Assembly (NCBI GenBank): GCA_963978905.1
Contig: OZ022257.1
Span: forward strand, 10,314,509-10,378,508
Source of the DNA: Trichostrongylus colubriformis
Taxonomy: Eukaryota; Nematoda; Chromadorea; Rhabditida; Trichostrongylidae
Reading direction: 5' to 3'
Length of the DNA: 64,000 nucleotides
Shown here piece after piece: positions 41,406-51,085 of the stretch (position 1 is its first letter; every line of letters begins with the position of its first letter). Both the position numbers and the translations under genes were made by a program. Under the pieces are notes generated by a model that worked only from the letters and a program-made list of their open reading frames with translations, was not told where the DNA came from and did no database searches.

Positions 41406-43742
41406 CCGGAAGTGACTTGGAGGAGGATTGAGGGTGGGTCAAGATTGATTTGCTCCTCTATACGATCTAAGGCTAAATCCGCTCTCTGTGCGAAATATGA
41501 CCGACTTTTGGGAACACTCCAGGAGAGCCCTCGTAACGTTGGGAACGACTCACACACAAGTCACCGCCCCACTGACATTAACGCTAGCAATAGTGCGGAG
41601 CTGGCAAGAGTTACTGTTCTGGGTGACACTCATATTTCATCCAATGCACTTGACTTTCTCAGTCTCGGTCCGTCGTTTTCACCTGCACACAACATCAATG
41701 CTTCAACGTTCCGCAAAGTTGTGGGTAACTTACAAAGGCTACGAGATTTACTGCGTTTGAAGTACGCTCGCGATAACAATACTGTTGTCACAAACCAGAG
41801 ATCTTTTCCATCTATACCGTTTCCACGTACGCTCTACAGAGAAACTGATCCCACACCACAAGTGGATGTCAAATTGAGAAGTTTGTCAGCTGGCGTGCTA
41901 TCTGTTCTGAAACAGAACAGGGGAGCTCGCTGTAGCAATTTGACATACAAACAGTGGCAAGGTTTCAAAGAGCTACGTGAGCTAAGATCGAACGGTACCA
42001 TTCGTATCTCTGTAAGTGACAAAGGTGGAGAGTTTGTGGTTATGCCGCAAAAACTCGATCGTGAGATTACAAGCCTCCACCTGGCAGACACATCCGTCTA
42101 TCGTCGCGCGACCGAGCAAGAATTCCTTACCCAATGTAGACATCTCAACAAAGCTTGGATGACTCAAGGTAAGTCCGCAGGCCTCGACAAGAAGTTCCTC
42201 AGTAGATTAAGACTTGATAATCCCGATTGTCCTGTCTTCTATAGCCTCGTAAAAACCCACAAACTTGTCCCTGCGGATGTGCTATCAATGTCAGCGGACG
42301 CTTTCAAGATACGACCAATAATAAGTTGTGTAGGCGGGCCAACCGATCGAATTTCATGGTTCCTCAACTGTATCGTGAGCCAGCTGTTGACCAAAATTCC
42401 ATCGCATCTGACCAACACGACTAAGTTCCTTGAACAGTTGCGCAATTTACGCTTGGAAACAGGTTGCGTGATAGAGTCATTCGATGTCACTGCGCTTTAT
42501 ACTAACGTTCAAAACGATCAAGCTTTACAGGCACTGTCCGAAATGCTGGATAGGTATTTTGGAACCATAGAGACCTTTGGACTGAATAAAGCGCACATCA
42601 TGATTCTAATCAAGGAGTGCTTGCAGTGCAACATCTTTAGGTGATCGGGTACGTATTACTGCCAAATTAGAGGTTTGGCAATGGGTCAGCGCTTAGCTCT
42701 AGTACTTGCGATCTGCTTCATGAGCAGAATAGAAGAACCAGTGCTGGAGCGCTCACCATTGATGTACTGCAGATACATAGATGACTGCTTCATTATAACA
42801 TCAACGCAGTCCGAAATGGATGAGTGCTTTCGCCTAATGAACCAGCAGTCACAGTACATCAAGCTCACAAGAGAAGTACCACGCCATGGCTGGCTTCCCT
42901 ACCTGAACACGCAGGTGAAAGTGTCCGATGGCATGCTCAGTGTGAAGTGGTACAGAAAAGCTAGCTCTAAGAGCATCTTGATTCACGCCACATCTGCCCA
43001 TCCCACGACTGTGAAACATGCAGTTATCAAGAGCATGTTCAAGACGGCTGCAAATGTATGCACAGGTCCGACAGAGCGGCGTGAGTCTATACGTCTAGCT
43101 TCCGACATAGCTGCATCAAATGACTATGTTGTACCAGAACGTCATAATAGAATACGCACTGAGCAACGTAACATACCGCGTCTTACTAAGGTTCCCTTAT
43201 GCATACCTTTCATCTCTGACAGAGTAACTGCTGCAATCCAAAGATGCCTTGTCCAAGCACAGCTGGATGGTGATGTTGTCTTAGTGAATGTCCCTAATGG
43301 CAACATTAAAAGCCAGCTCGTGCGGATTAGGCTTTACGATAAGCGTTGCGTGTCAGAGAATTGCGTTACATGCCCGTATGGTACAACTGGGGATTGCGCC
43401 AAAATTGGTGTAGTCTATCAAATTGAATGTCAGACATGTAACGCAACGTACATTGGGGAAACTGGAAGAAGACTAGCAATACGTATCAAAGAACATCTTG
43501 CTGGTAAAAGACTAGGTAACACAAGAACACCTCTAGGAAAGCACATGACCGAGGAGCATGACGGAAACGACTTTGATGTGAAGTGCAGTATTCTGGCATG
43601 CGAGACTGAGATTTCAGCCAGGAAGGTGCTCGAAGCGCTTTGGATTTCTGCAAGAAATCCAAGTATGAACAACCGAAATGAGTGCTTATCCATTACGAAT
43701 GATCTCTTGCCATTTGCGCCACATTGCGAGCTACTGATATGA
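41406..43742 (+). pseudogene. inner element RT/GIY-YIG polyprotein, 5'-truncated with one stop
   Basis: The frame runs from the head-to-head junction for about 410 codons to a TGA at 42642-42644, then continues in the same frame to 43742. Read through, it has the Penelope-type N-terminal L-D-F-L-S-L-G-P-S-F, then V-S-D-K-G-G-E-F-V-V-M, R-P-I-I-S-C-V-G-G, the A motif ESFDVTALYTNV, R-G-L-A-M-G-Q-R-L, the catalytic YIDDCFI and, at the C terminus, a CCHH-like cysteine set and the GIY-YIG core (G-V-V-Y...T-Y-I-G). The TGA stands where many Penelope RTs have tryptophan (F-R-[W]-x-G-x-Y-Y), so a TGG to TGA change is the simplest cause. Only one in-frame stop separates this copy from a full reading frame, but the start codon region is also missing. 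Confidence 0.9.
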
Positions 43743-43978
43743 GGAGGGAGACATGCATGTCCCCATTATACTATGTATAAAAACAGCATGGCATCTCTCA
43801 TTCACTGACGACAAGTGACACGGAGTGGCGGCGTCCCACTCTCGTGGTGGTGGACTGGTGAGTTTAGTACTTTCGTACGGGGTTCCTCCGGCGGTTCCTC
43901 GATGTTTCGTCAGAACCGCTAGAGGGATGAGGCGTTTGGTGGTGTAGTGGATAGAATCTTAAATCTTGAGCCACGTTT

Positions 43979-44018
43979 AGGCCTTTGAGGAAGACGATCT
44001 GGTCGAAACGTTAGGCCT
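43979..44018 (+). ncRNA. hammerhead-like hairpin at the 3' end of the inner element
   Basis: Two AGGCCT blocks (43979-43984, 44013-44018) can pair around TTGAGGA, a GAC/GTC stem (43993-43995 with 44002-44004) and GAAAC (44005-44009). This resembles a hammerhead core with C3 changed to U, and has the same plan as the hairpin at 38429-38464 in the outer element. The helix partner and cleavage strand are not identified, so function is not claimed. Confidence 0.45.
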
Positions 44019-44072
44019 CAAATAAATATTCCACCTAACAACCTCGTTGGCATAACAGAGAATTACAAACTA

Positions 44073-44085
44073 ATAGACATTTGAA
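44073..44085. repeat. target-site duplication of the inner element, right
   Basis: ATAGACATTTGAA, identical to 40297-40309. Confidence 0.8.
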
Positions 44086-45645
44086 CTATTCATTCTATAC
44101 CTATTTTTATAGAAGGTGATAATTTTGTGTAAGACTTGATTGTAATTATCTCTGATTTCCTTCCTACAGGCTCCGAAATCGATTCTATATTTTGTTCCTT
44201 TTTTGAGCAAGTTTCTGAGACAGTCTTCTTTTATTATATCTAGGTTACCAGTAACTACACGTCTAAGTTTTTGATGTATATACCTTTTTGTAAAGTCCTT
44301 ATCACATATACATTTGTTAGTAATAATTTCCTTCAATTTGGCGTTATCTAGCTCTTTCAGTGTTTTATTGTGATTATATATTAGGCTGGATATTGGTCTT
44401 TTATATGTATAAACAATTCTAACTGGAATAAACTCTTTATTACGATCAATGCCAGTCAGTAGTTCCTTCAATTTTGTAGTGTTGGATATTCTGTTTGAAG
44501 GTATTTTATCATAGATTCTACTAGTGAAATTAACCAAAACGTTATGATGCATTCTTTCGGGTTTTTTTCTTTGAAAACCATTGTCTTGCAAATGAGCTAG
44601 CAGGCAAAAGACAAGGAATTTACTTTGTCTACTAACTTGGTTTAAGAAACCAGAACTAATAGATAGTTTTAGTATTTTTTCAATTTCCTTATAACTCAAT
44701 GCTTTAAGTAACCTGTAGTATTCTACGCGTTGTAAGACGTTATCCCCTTCAATAATTTTTCCTAGAACCATTTCAACTGTAGTTTTTCTTTTTTCTTTCT
44801 TTTTCTTTTTATCCTTTCCCCTATTATTCCTTTGTTTCTTAACTTTAAGGGAGAGATAAGGTGGAACGCCTTTTTGCATAAGTGGATTGATTATATCAGT
44901 AATATTCCCGTAGCCTTTGATATTGTCATTAAGACCAAATGGATAAGGAGTCATGAGCAATTTGATCGAAAAGTTCTTTTTCCAAGAGAGTTGTTCTATG
45001 GTTATTAAGTGCATCCAATATGGTGATAGAAATACCTTGATCACATACCCGAAAGTGATCATATAGAGGAGTATTTAATTTGTGATTAAATATATATGTT
45101 AAATGTTCTCTTATTCTAGTCTTAATTTTTCTAGTGGTCATCCCAACATATTGTATACCGCATTTATTACAAGTTAGGCAATATATGACGTTACTACTGT
45201 TACAATTAGTGTCCTGTTCTTTGAATGTGTTTATATTCAAACCAGTAACATGCGATTTAATTTGGTCGCTTTTTATTGTGATACTACAAACTCTACAATT
45301 ACTATTGCAAGCAGAACCTTTATTATTATTTCCAAAATCTTTGAGAATATACTGATTTACCCCGAAACTTACCTTTATGAAGTTAGTTGAGGTGTAGTAA
45401 TTATTGGCTGCTAAAGTGTTTTTTGACCGTTGAATACATATAAGTGGCTGGTCAAGGCCCCATACACGGAGGTATCTTCCTAAAAGGTTTGGCAGGGCTG
45501 CTGCCAGGGGTAGGCACTCCCTATTTGTTCCAACGGAACGTCCAAAACCGGAGGCGCCAAAAATTTGCCATTTTTGACTTTTATAAGCCCCATCAGCGTT
45601 GAACCCTATTTCAAGAAGAGGTAGACCTTCTTTTTTAGTAGCCAA
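44086..45645 (-). pseudogene. outer element N-terminal GIY-YIG nuclease and linker
   Basis: The first frame (45645-44929) has a G-S-A-C-N-S-N-C-R-V-C cysteine cluster near residues 110-120, then the GIY-YIG core V-I-Y-C-L-T-C near 153 and Q-Y-V-G near 165, R-I-R-E-H-L near 177 and an E in L-L-E-K-E-L near 222. A frameshift near 44975 leads into the second frame with P-F-G-L-N-D-N-I-K-G-Y-G-N-I, the post-nuclease signature seen in Naiad-type elements, and a lysine-rich linker (K-K-K-K-K-E-K-R-K). The second frame runs into the inner insertion at 44085. No ATG opens the first frame; TGA lies just upstream. In the family the nuclease makes the target nick. This copy is inactive. Confidence 0.85.
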
Positions 45646-45654
45646 TTTTTTTCA

Positions 45655-45800
45655 AGTAATTATAAAATAAATTAAACTGTATAATACAAAATTGAAAGAA
45701 TAGAATGAAAGAATTTTTTTAAATTTTTATTTTTTTTAAATAATTATAAAATAAATTAAACTGAGTAATATAAAATTGAAAGAATAAAATAAATAGAATA
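45655..45800 (+). repeat. direct repeat of about 60 bp, two units
   Basis: AATTATAAAATAAATTAAACTG, counted as the block starting at 45658 and again at 45741, is followed in both by AATA(C/T)AAAATTGAAAGAATA. The spacing is 83 bp. It lies at the presumed 5' side of the outer Penelope-like element. Confidence 0.65.
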
Positions 45801-46319
45801 ATATTTAGAAAATTTTAATTATGTTTTTAAATATTATTTTGATTATTTATTTATTGTTAATTAAGATGTAAATATATAGAATTAGTGTGCACACCTAGAT
45901 AGATAACAGTGATGTAGGTACCAAAAGTTGTGTATGAAATTAAAGTAACATAAAATTGAAATTAAAATCAAGAAATTAAAAAACTAAAAAACTAAAATTA
46001 AGAAAACGGGGTGAAAGTTATTATAAATGAAAAGTAGTATTTTATTGTATGTTTTGCTTATTATTTGACCTATGATATTGATTGTTTTACAATATTCTGT
46101 ATCCTTTTAAACTGATTTGGTAAACGTATGTGGAATACCAGAATATAAAATATAATTACAAAAATATCATATCATATCATAAATATCCTAAAAATAAATA
46201 AAATATCATAATTACAAAAAATGTATTATTAATATTAATGTAATATCGACATTGCTTAAATTATAGTTGTAACCAATTATTCCCTTTGATACATTCTGTA
46301 GCCGTGTTTAAATGTTGTG
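45801..46319. other. AT-rich sequence without genes
   Basis: A/T-rich with several short TAAAT and ATATCAT repeats (46166-46185). This may be the 5' untranslated region of the outer Penelope-like element or its flank; the boundary could not be placed. Confidence 0.35.
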
Positions 46320-47455
46320 CAGACAGAATTTCGTACTACGGTATCTATGTAAGATAACATTTGATGTAAGTTACGTACAATGTTCCAAATCTTGCGTACA
46401 TATTCAATTCACTCCTGTTTTATGAAAACTTGCGGTTCTTATGTTGAATCTTTGTTTGTTTTATGTAGTTAATCAGATCCTAGTACTATCTCCCTTTGAC
46501 TTCTTATGTTACATTGTTAATGTTAGCTAATAGTGAATCGACCTTGAAGGTTACACTATTTGTAAAACAGTTGATTGTTACCTTTTTCAGGCAAAGATGA
46601 ATTGAACCAAAAAGGGGTAATACACGTAAACAATTAAGTGGTACAACGCTAAGGTAGGTTATTGGTTAACATTTATCTTACAATACTTACAATGTTCCAT
46701 AATGAGTGTACTTAAAGTAGTAGAGTAGAACTATGTGTTACTGTATTTTGGGAGTTGTGTAAACTACGTACTTAATTTTATGTCGTACGTGCCTTTTAAA
46801 TCCTAAAATTTTTTATAGTCGTTGCTTTTGGATGGAATTTTTCTTTCACCCCTTTTCTACTTTATAATCTTAGTACTTCATTGTGATAATTTCAAGTAAA
46901 ATACATCTAAACCAACTAAACATCGCACGCCCTCTTTGTTACGTCAACAACAGTTGTTCCTTATAGTGAATGGACTTTGATTGTTAAATTATTACAGGTT
47001 TAAAGAATTGAGCTAATAGGCGTACCCCCAGAGGTTGATTGTAGAAATCGCAAAGGTAGGTGCTACTATTGTCTATACACTAATATATATACTATGTCTC
47101 TTGATGTATGTACTGACTTAAGTAGTACGTATGCCTTTCGATCCAAGATTACTTTTTAAGTTGTAATTGCTTTTGTTGAATTTCCTTTTTACTTAGAGGC
47201 AACTCTATCCCATTAGTTTAACAATGCAATGCACTTCACCCATCAAACTTTCTATGATTTTGTTGTTGATGCTAACCATTATATTGAATCGTTATATTGA
47301 ATCGTTCAAAACTTTGAATCGTTTAGGATTAATAGGATTAAACACAATCGGGCACCACGTGTACGTCAGTTGTGAAGAACGTAAAGGTAAGTGATTGGGT
47401 TAACAATATACTACATAATATCCCGTTTCTTACGATATGTGTATTGTTTTTAAGT
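46320..47455 (+). repeat. tandem array of exon-like units
   Basis: At least three units of about 330-400 bp are related to each other. Each carries an exon-like block closed by AAG|GTAGGT or AAAG|GTAAGT: 46591-46653 (acceptor CTTTTTCAG), 46998-47055 (acceptor ATTACAG) and 47336-47386 (acceptor TAATAG). A weaker fourth block lies at about 46328-46350. The following introns share stretches such as TTGG(G)TTAACA and a GTACGT...CCTTT...TTGCTTTTG run. In the same phase relative to the donor, the second block reads E-L-I-G-V-P-P-E-V-D-C-R-N-R-K and the third I-G-H-H-V-Y-V-S-C-E-E-R-K; the first is interrupted by stops. It looks like a decayed tandem exon duplication; the protein is unknown. Confidence 0.45.
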
Positions 47456-48874
47456 GGTAAGCGGGTTATCTAATTGCAAAATTTTTAATTATGGATTGTT
47501 TATTGATGAATATTCCAGATTCAGTGTTTCGTACACACTTCACTTTCTACTACACAACGGCTCTAATGTCAGTATTGGCCGTTGGGGCTGTCTCATCCCC
47601 TCTTTTTCCTACGCAGGATGTCGCACCTCCTGGACTCTGTGGGCTATAACACAAAAGCTATGCTGTGAGGGGCAGGTTTTATCGGAAGGGAGTGTAACGA
47701 CAGGTTATCAAAAAAGACGATTGGATGTGTCTGTGTAAGACTTTTACGAGGTGAAGGGAAATTTTCTGCAAAATGGAGGAATGTGGTCAGCAGACCCGTA
47801 AAGTAGCAGGAGCTGAAGGAGCTGAAGGAATCGTTAGATAGTTATCTTCGTCGGCTTTTGAATCTCCACCGGACTGAGACGGGAAAAGAAGCGGCTTTTT
47901 TTGCAATTACTTTCACGAAAATTTCCTAGCGGTATACGAGCGTTATTGAGATCTGTTCAGCTGAAGCACACTTTTCCCATTACCTTCATACGCCGTTTGT
48001 TTCACAGATTTTGCGAGGCTCAAAAGCTTTGTGAGCTCATTATGAGCCCAAATGACGAACTACTGAGCATGACGTCCATAGCATTATGTATAAACATATG
48101 ATCATATGTGAACCGCTAGACTCTTAATTTCAAGGTAGGAGGGCAACAATTTGTTCACCAATTGAAAGGACGCATGGCTGCCAAGAAGAGTGGCTGTGAG
48201 GAAAAAAGAAGAGAAGCAGCCAACATCCAAAAAACGAAGCTCATGTAAAGTACCGGTCGTTGAATAAAACATTGATTCTATATTCGCAATCATTTTATTC
48301 GCTCCTCTTTCTCCTCACTGCATAGCTCTACAGCACCTTTGTGCAACCGCTCTGGAACTTGTCCATCGTTTCATAAAAAAACCATTTTTTTGAGAAGTCG
48401 TTTCCCATCTCGAAAACGACCGATATTAGGACATATTCATTTCTCCAACACAAAAGACAGGCTATCCGTCTGCATAGCTCAATCGCTCATTCCTGCAATC
48501 CACTTCGGCACAACATTCGGCATCATACATCTTGTTGCAAGATATTTTTACATGGTAGGCGCTTATCTTCACCCATTCTTCATCAATTCGTGAATGACCC
48601 GCTTGAAAGGTTGACATATATACACTCTTCTGTAGTAGGTATGATTCTTTAACGAACCCTCAATGATTTTAGCGCCAACACGCAGTTATCCGCTCCTGCT
48701 CGCTGCAGCAACTTCAAAAAACTGAACTCAGCCGTAGAAAAGCTGATAAACCTCAATAACATCTAGTAGACGGATTCACAAAATTGAATACCCTCGTGAG
48801 TCTGCTCCCTCAATAAAAGATACCCAACGAGTTGAATGATATTTTTACTGTCGGCTACATTTCTTCAGAAGTCG
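47456..48874. other. no recognisable feature
   Basis: Open frames at 47454-47738 and 48339-48593 have no recognisable domain. A short doublet GGAGCTGAA is at 47811-47828. If the gene at 48875 is real, its 3' UTR lies immediately to the left. Confidence 0.3.
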
Positions 48875-49075
48875 TCAATGTTTGCGACTTTTTGTGCGTT
48901 TGTTCGACTTCTTCTTGAGCTGCTTTAGTTTTTCCTTCGTCTGAAACATCATTTGTCTTTCGATAATTCCCTAAAATTTACTTACTGTTTTGTTCAGTGC
49001 AGAGGTTATCTTAGGACTGTAATCTGTGTACATTGATTCTAGACAGATCTTTTGTGCTTCTGGAATCTTCCTTCG
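48875..49075 (-). CDS. last two exons of an unknown lysine-rich protein
   Basis: Two coding blocks on the minus strand, 48986-49075 (90 nt) and 48875-48940 (66 nt including TGA), are joined by a 45 nt intron with perfect GTAAGT donor and TTTCAG acceptor. Such short introns are typical of nematodes. The first block follows a TTTCGTTCAG acceptor and is open without interruption in phase 0 (starting R-R-K-I-P-E-A-Q-K-I-C). Joined to the second (T-K-E-K-L-K-Q-L-K-K-K...R-K-H-stop) it gives 51 residues with a strongly basic tail, as in nuclear or nucleolar proteins. I do not recognise the family. Earlier exons should lie to the right; a nearby GTAAGT at 49104 would leave only 29 nt of intron, so the next exon is not placed. 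Confidence 0.45.
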
Positions 49076-50362
49076 CTGAACGAAATGTGTCGTGTGGAAC
49101 TTACTTCTCATGAAAAAAATGTGCGTGGAAGTTGGGAAGTTGGCATTGACTTTTTCGGCTTTTTACAAGTTTTGCTCCGCAGTGAGCTATGTAGGAAGTG
49201 CGAGCTGATATTGAAAGGGAGGGGGGGGGGGCTCGTATTTTTGTCTCCGCAAAGCGGGTCGTACTGAGAAGGTCATTTTCCTCGACACCTGAGAGTGCCT
49301 TGCTTGCCTCACAAATAACTCTTGAATTCCTCGTGGTGTATGCTATGCATGTTCCTATGAGGTACGGGTTATGTGGTATCTGAACTGGTTCTTACGACAG
49401 CGCCGCCACGATGCATGCATGGCTTTCTTTGCGTGTATGTTTCTGTATAGGTTAAGGCAGCGTAAAGACCAGTTCTGTTAAAGCTGACTATGTAGCGCTG
49501 GCGACGCACGGCTTATACACAGCTACAAATGCTCACGCCACCTCCCGACAAGGTCCTTTAAGCACAGTAACCGGATTTAATTGCATGAATCGTAAGCGCA
49601 AATGTTTCCATACTCTCCTCAGCACGATGTGTAACTTTTGCTTTCCTAAAAAAGATGTAGTAGCGGTGGGACCAATTCTTCAAGATGCGCCACGCCTTCA
49701 AATCCATCAAATTCATTTAACATTGTCCTGTTTCGAAGCCTCATGTTGATTTAAAAACAATAGAGACCCCCAAAATTTACTCCAGAGCACTCAGAAAAAA
49801 AAACATTAACAAAATTGACTGCACAGGGGTGGAAGAGGATTCTGAGCCTTATAAGCAAGTTTGTGGCGCCTAGCGCATTTGAAAGCCTGAAATTGTACAA
49901 ATTAGATCCTATAGAGAGACTCTGTTCGAGAGACGTTTAGGTGTATTTGTATTTCACCGACTTGCGGCTACTATAGGATAACAGTGGCAGCAACAAGTCA
50001 GTTATGGGTCTTTTGGAATAAATATTGTTTTGAGTCTTTTGAAATAAGTTTGACAAAAAGTAATTTGTGAAAATATGAAATGAATTCTAGAAGTCTAACA
50101 TGGTTTCATACACATTTATATCACTCAAATCAGCTTATTTTCAAAAAAATTTGGTCCAATGCAGAGGAAAATAGAGATTTTGGGATAGGTGCTCCAACCC
50201 TATAGCTAGGTTACCCTTTTCCTCTCATTCTTCCTAATTAATGTTGCCGAATGATCAGAAATATTGAGATCTCGTCCTTTATATCTGACTGAGTCTCATC
50301 CACCATGTCTTAAGTTGTAAACATAGCTTCCTTTGAAGAAACTGGAATGATTTTAATGGGGC
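49076..50362. other. no clear feature; G tract
   Basis: A G tract occurs at about 49218-49230. Basic open frames on the minus strand at 49110-49210 could be upstream coding sequence of the gene at 48875, but frames do not join cleanly. Otherwise nothing is recognised. Confidence 0.3.
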
Positions 50363-50497
50363 TCATAATGCGGCCACCCAGTTCTCCCATGGAACAAAAT
50401 CCATCCTCTTCTCTTGTCGAACCCTATATTTCATGTTGTTGAAAGCAATATATTTATGGAACCGAAAACTGACATATAGAAAATCCTTGTCTGACAG
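50363..50497 (-). CDS. candidate terminal exon of unknown protein
   Basis: A block of 45 codons including the TGA stop starts right after a pyrimidine-rich CTATTTTCAG acceptor (50498-50507). It begins L-S-D-K-D-F-L-Y-V-S and ends D-F-V-P-W-E-N-W-V-A-A-L. The family is not recognised and no upstream exon was placed. The sequence just downstream resembles the GCCTTTGAAGAAAC tip of the repeat at 22346, so the block may instead be part of a repeat. Confidence 0.25.
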   Translation of the reverse strand: MSDKDFLYVSFRFHKYIAFNNMKYRVRQEKRMDFVPWENWVAAL

Positions 50498-50814
50498 CTG
50501 AAAATAGAAAATAAGGTGATGTGATAATTCTGTTCTGGTAACCATTACGATGTTTATTTGTGCACTACCATCACGGTACTTACAAATGCCTCAAAACTTT
50601 AGATTTTCAAACCTATTATGAAATTTTCTGTGAAAAGGATTTGGAGCTTTGCATAAGAGCCTTTTACCCGGTGTAACACATCGTTTGAGCGCACTAACGT
50701 GCATACCATATATCCATGACTCCACTCACAAGTCACAAAGGTCATACCTATCCTTACTTCTAAGGATAGGTAAGACCTACCTGGTTACTCGTACTCAGCC
50801 AAACATTGCGAACT

Positions 50815-51085
50815 AACCAGGGCGTGCCTGGAGTCGAGGATTCCTCGACAGGATGGGTCGTATTTGACGAGGGGATGGGTAGGGGTATCGTAAATGTAGA
50901 GGTCAGTCATGGTTCCAGGCTAGTAAGCAGAACCTGATGTCAGCTGACCCGGTTATGTAAGAAAATATAAATGAATTTGGAAATACTTAGTAATACTATG
51001 CAATCGACAATAGTTACTGATAGAGTAGAGGTTATGTAGATGTCGAAAGGGGGTTCTATCTGGGCTCCCGTTAAAGAGAAGGCGC
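50815..51085 (+). repeat. dispersed repeat, copy 1 of 2
   Basis: GAGGATTCCTCGACAGG, GTCAGCT(G/A)ACCCGGTTA, AAGTAAGAAAATAT-type, ACTATGCAATCG(A/G)CAATA and GTCGAAAGGGGGT blocks occur in the same order at 61860-62145. Same orientation, about 80% identical by eye. Confidence 0.7.

Larger units (their letters stand above)
40310..44072 (+). mobile_element. inner Penelope-like element with inverted partial copy
   Basis: The insert is bounded by a 13 bp duplication. It consists of an inverted copy of the element's 3' third (about 40346-41405, reading on the minus strand) joined head to head to a forward copy (about 41406-44072). The last 1.05 kb of the two are nearly identical. This partly inverted arrangement is characteristic of Penelope-like insertions. 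The forward copy lacks a start codon at its 5' end, so it is 5'-truncated at the junction. About 36 bp of extra sequence lies between the left duplication and the inverted arm. The domain order is RT then C-terminal GIY-YIG, as in classical Penelope/Nematis-type elements; clade placement is an inference. Confidence 0.9.
38255..45660 (-). mobile_element. outer Penelope-like element with N-terminal GIY-YIG (Naiad-type), interrupted
   Basis: On the minus strand the order is: cysteine-rich region and GIY-YIG nuclease (45645-44940), a basic linker (44930-44086), then, after removal of the insert at 40310-44072, the reverse transcriptase (40309-38793) and a 3' region to about 38255. Nuclease before RT is the reverse of classical Penelope elements and matches the domain-permuted Naiad/Chlamys group. 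The sequence is AT-rich compared with the inner element. Several stops and frameshifts make it inactive. The left end abuts a truncated mariner, suggesting insertion into it, but the mariner remainder was not found to the right. Confidence 0.8.

Noticed and set aside
46998..47020. Resemblance of the block start GTTTAAAGAATTGAG to a nematode spliced leader
   Set aside because: The similarity stops after a few bases and the rest of a spliced-leader RNA is not present.
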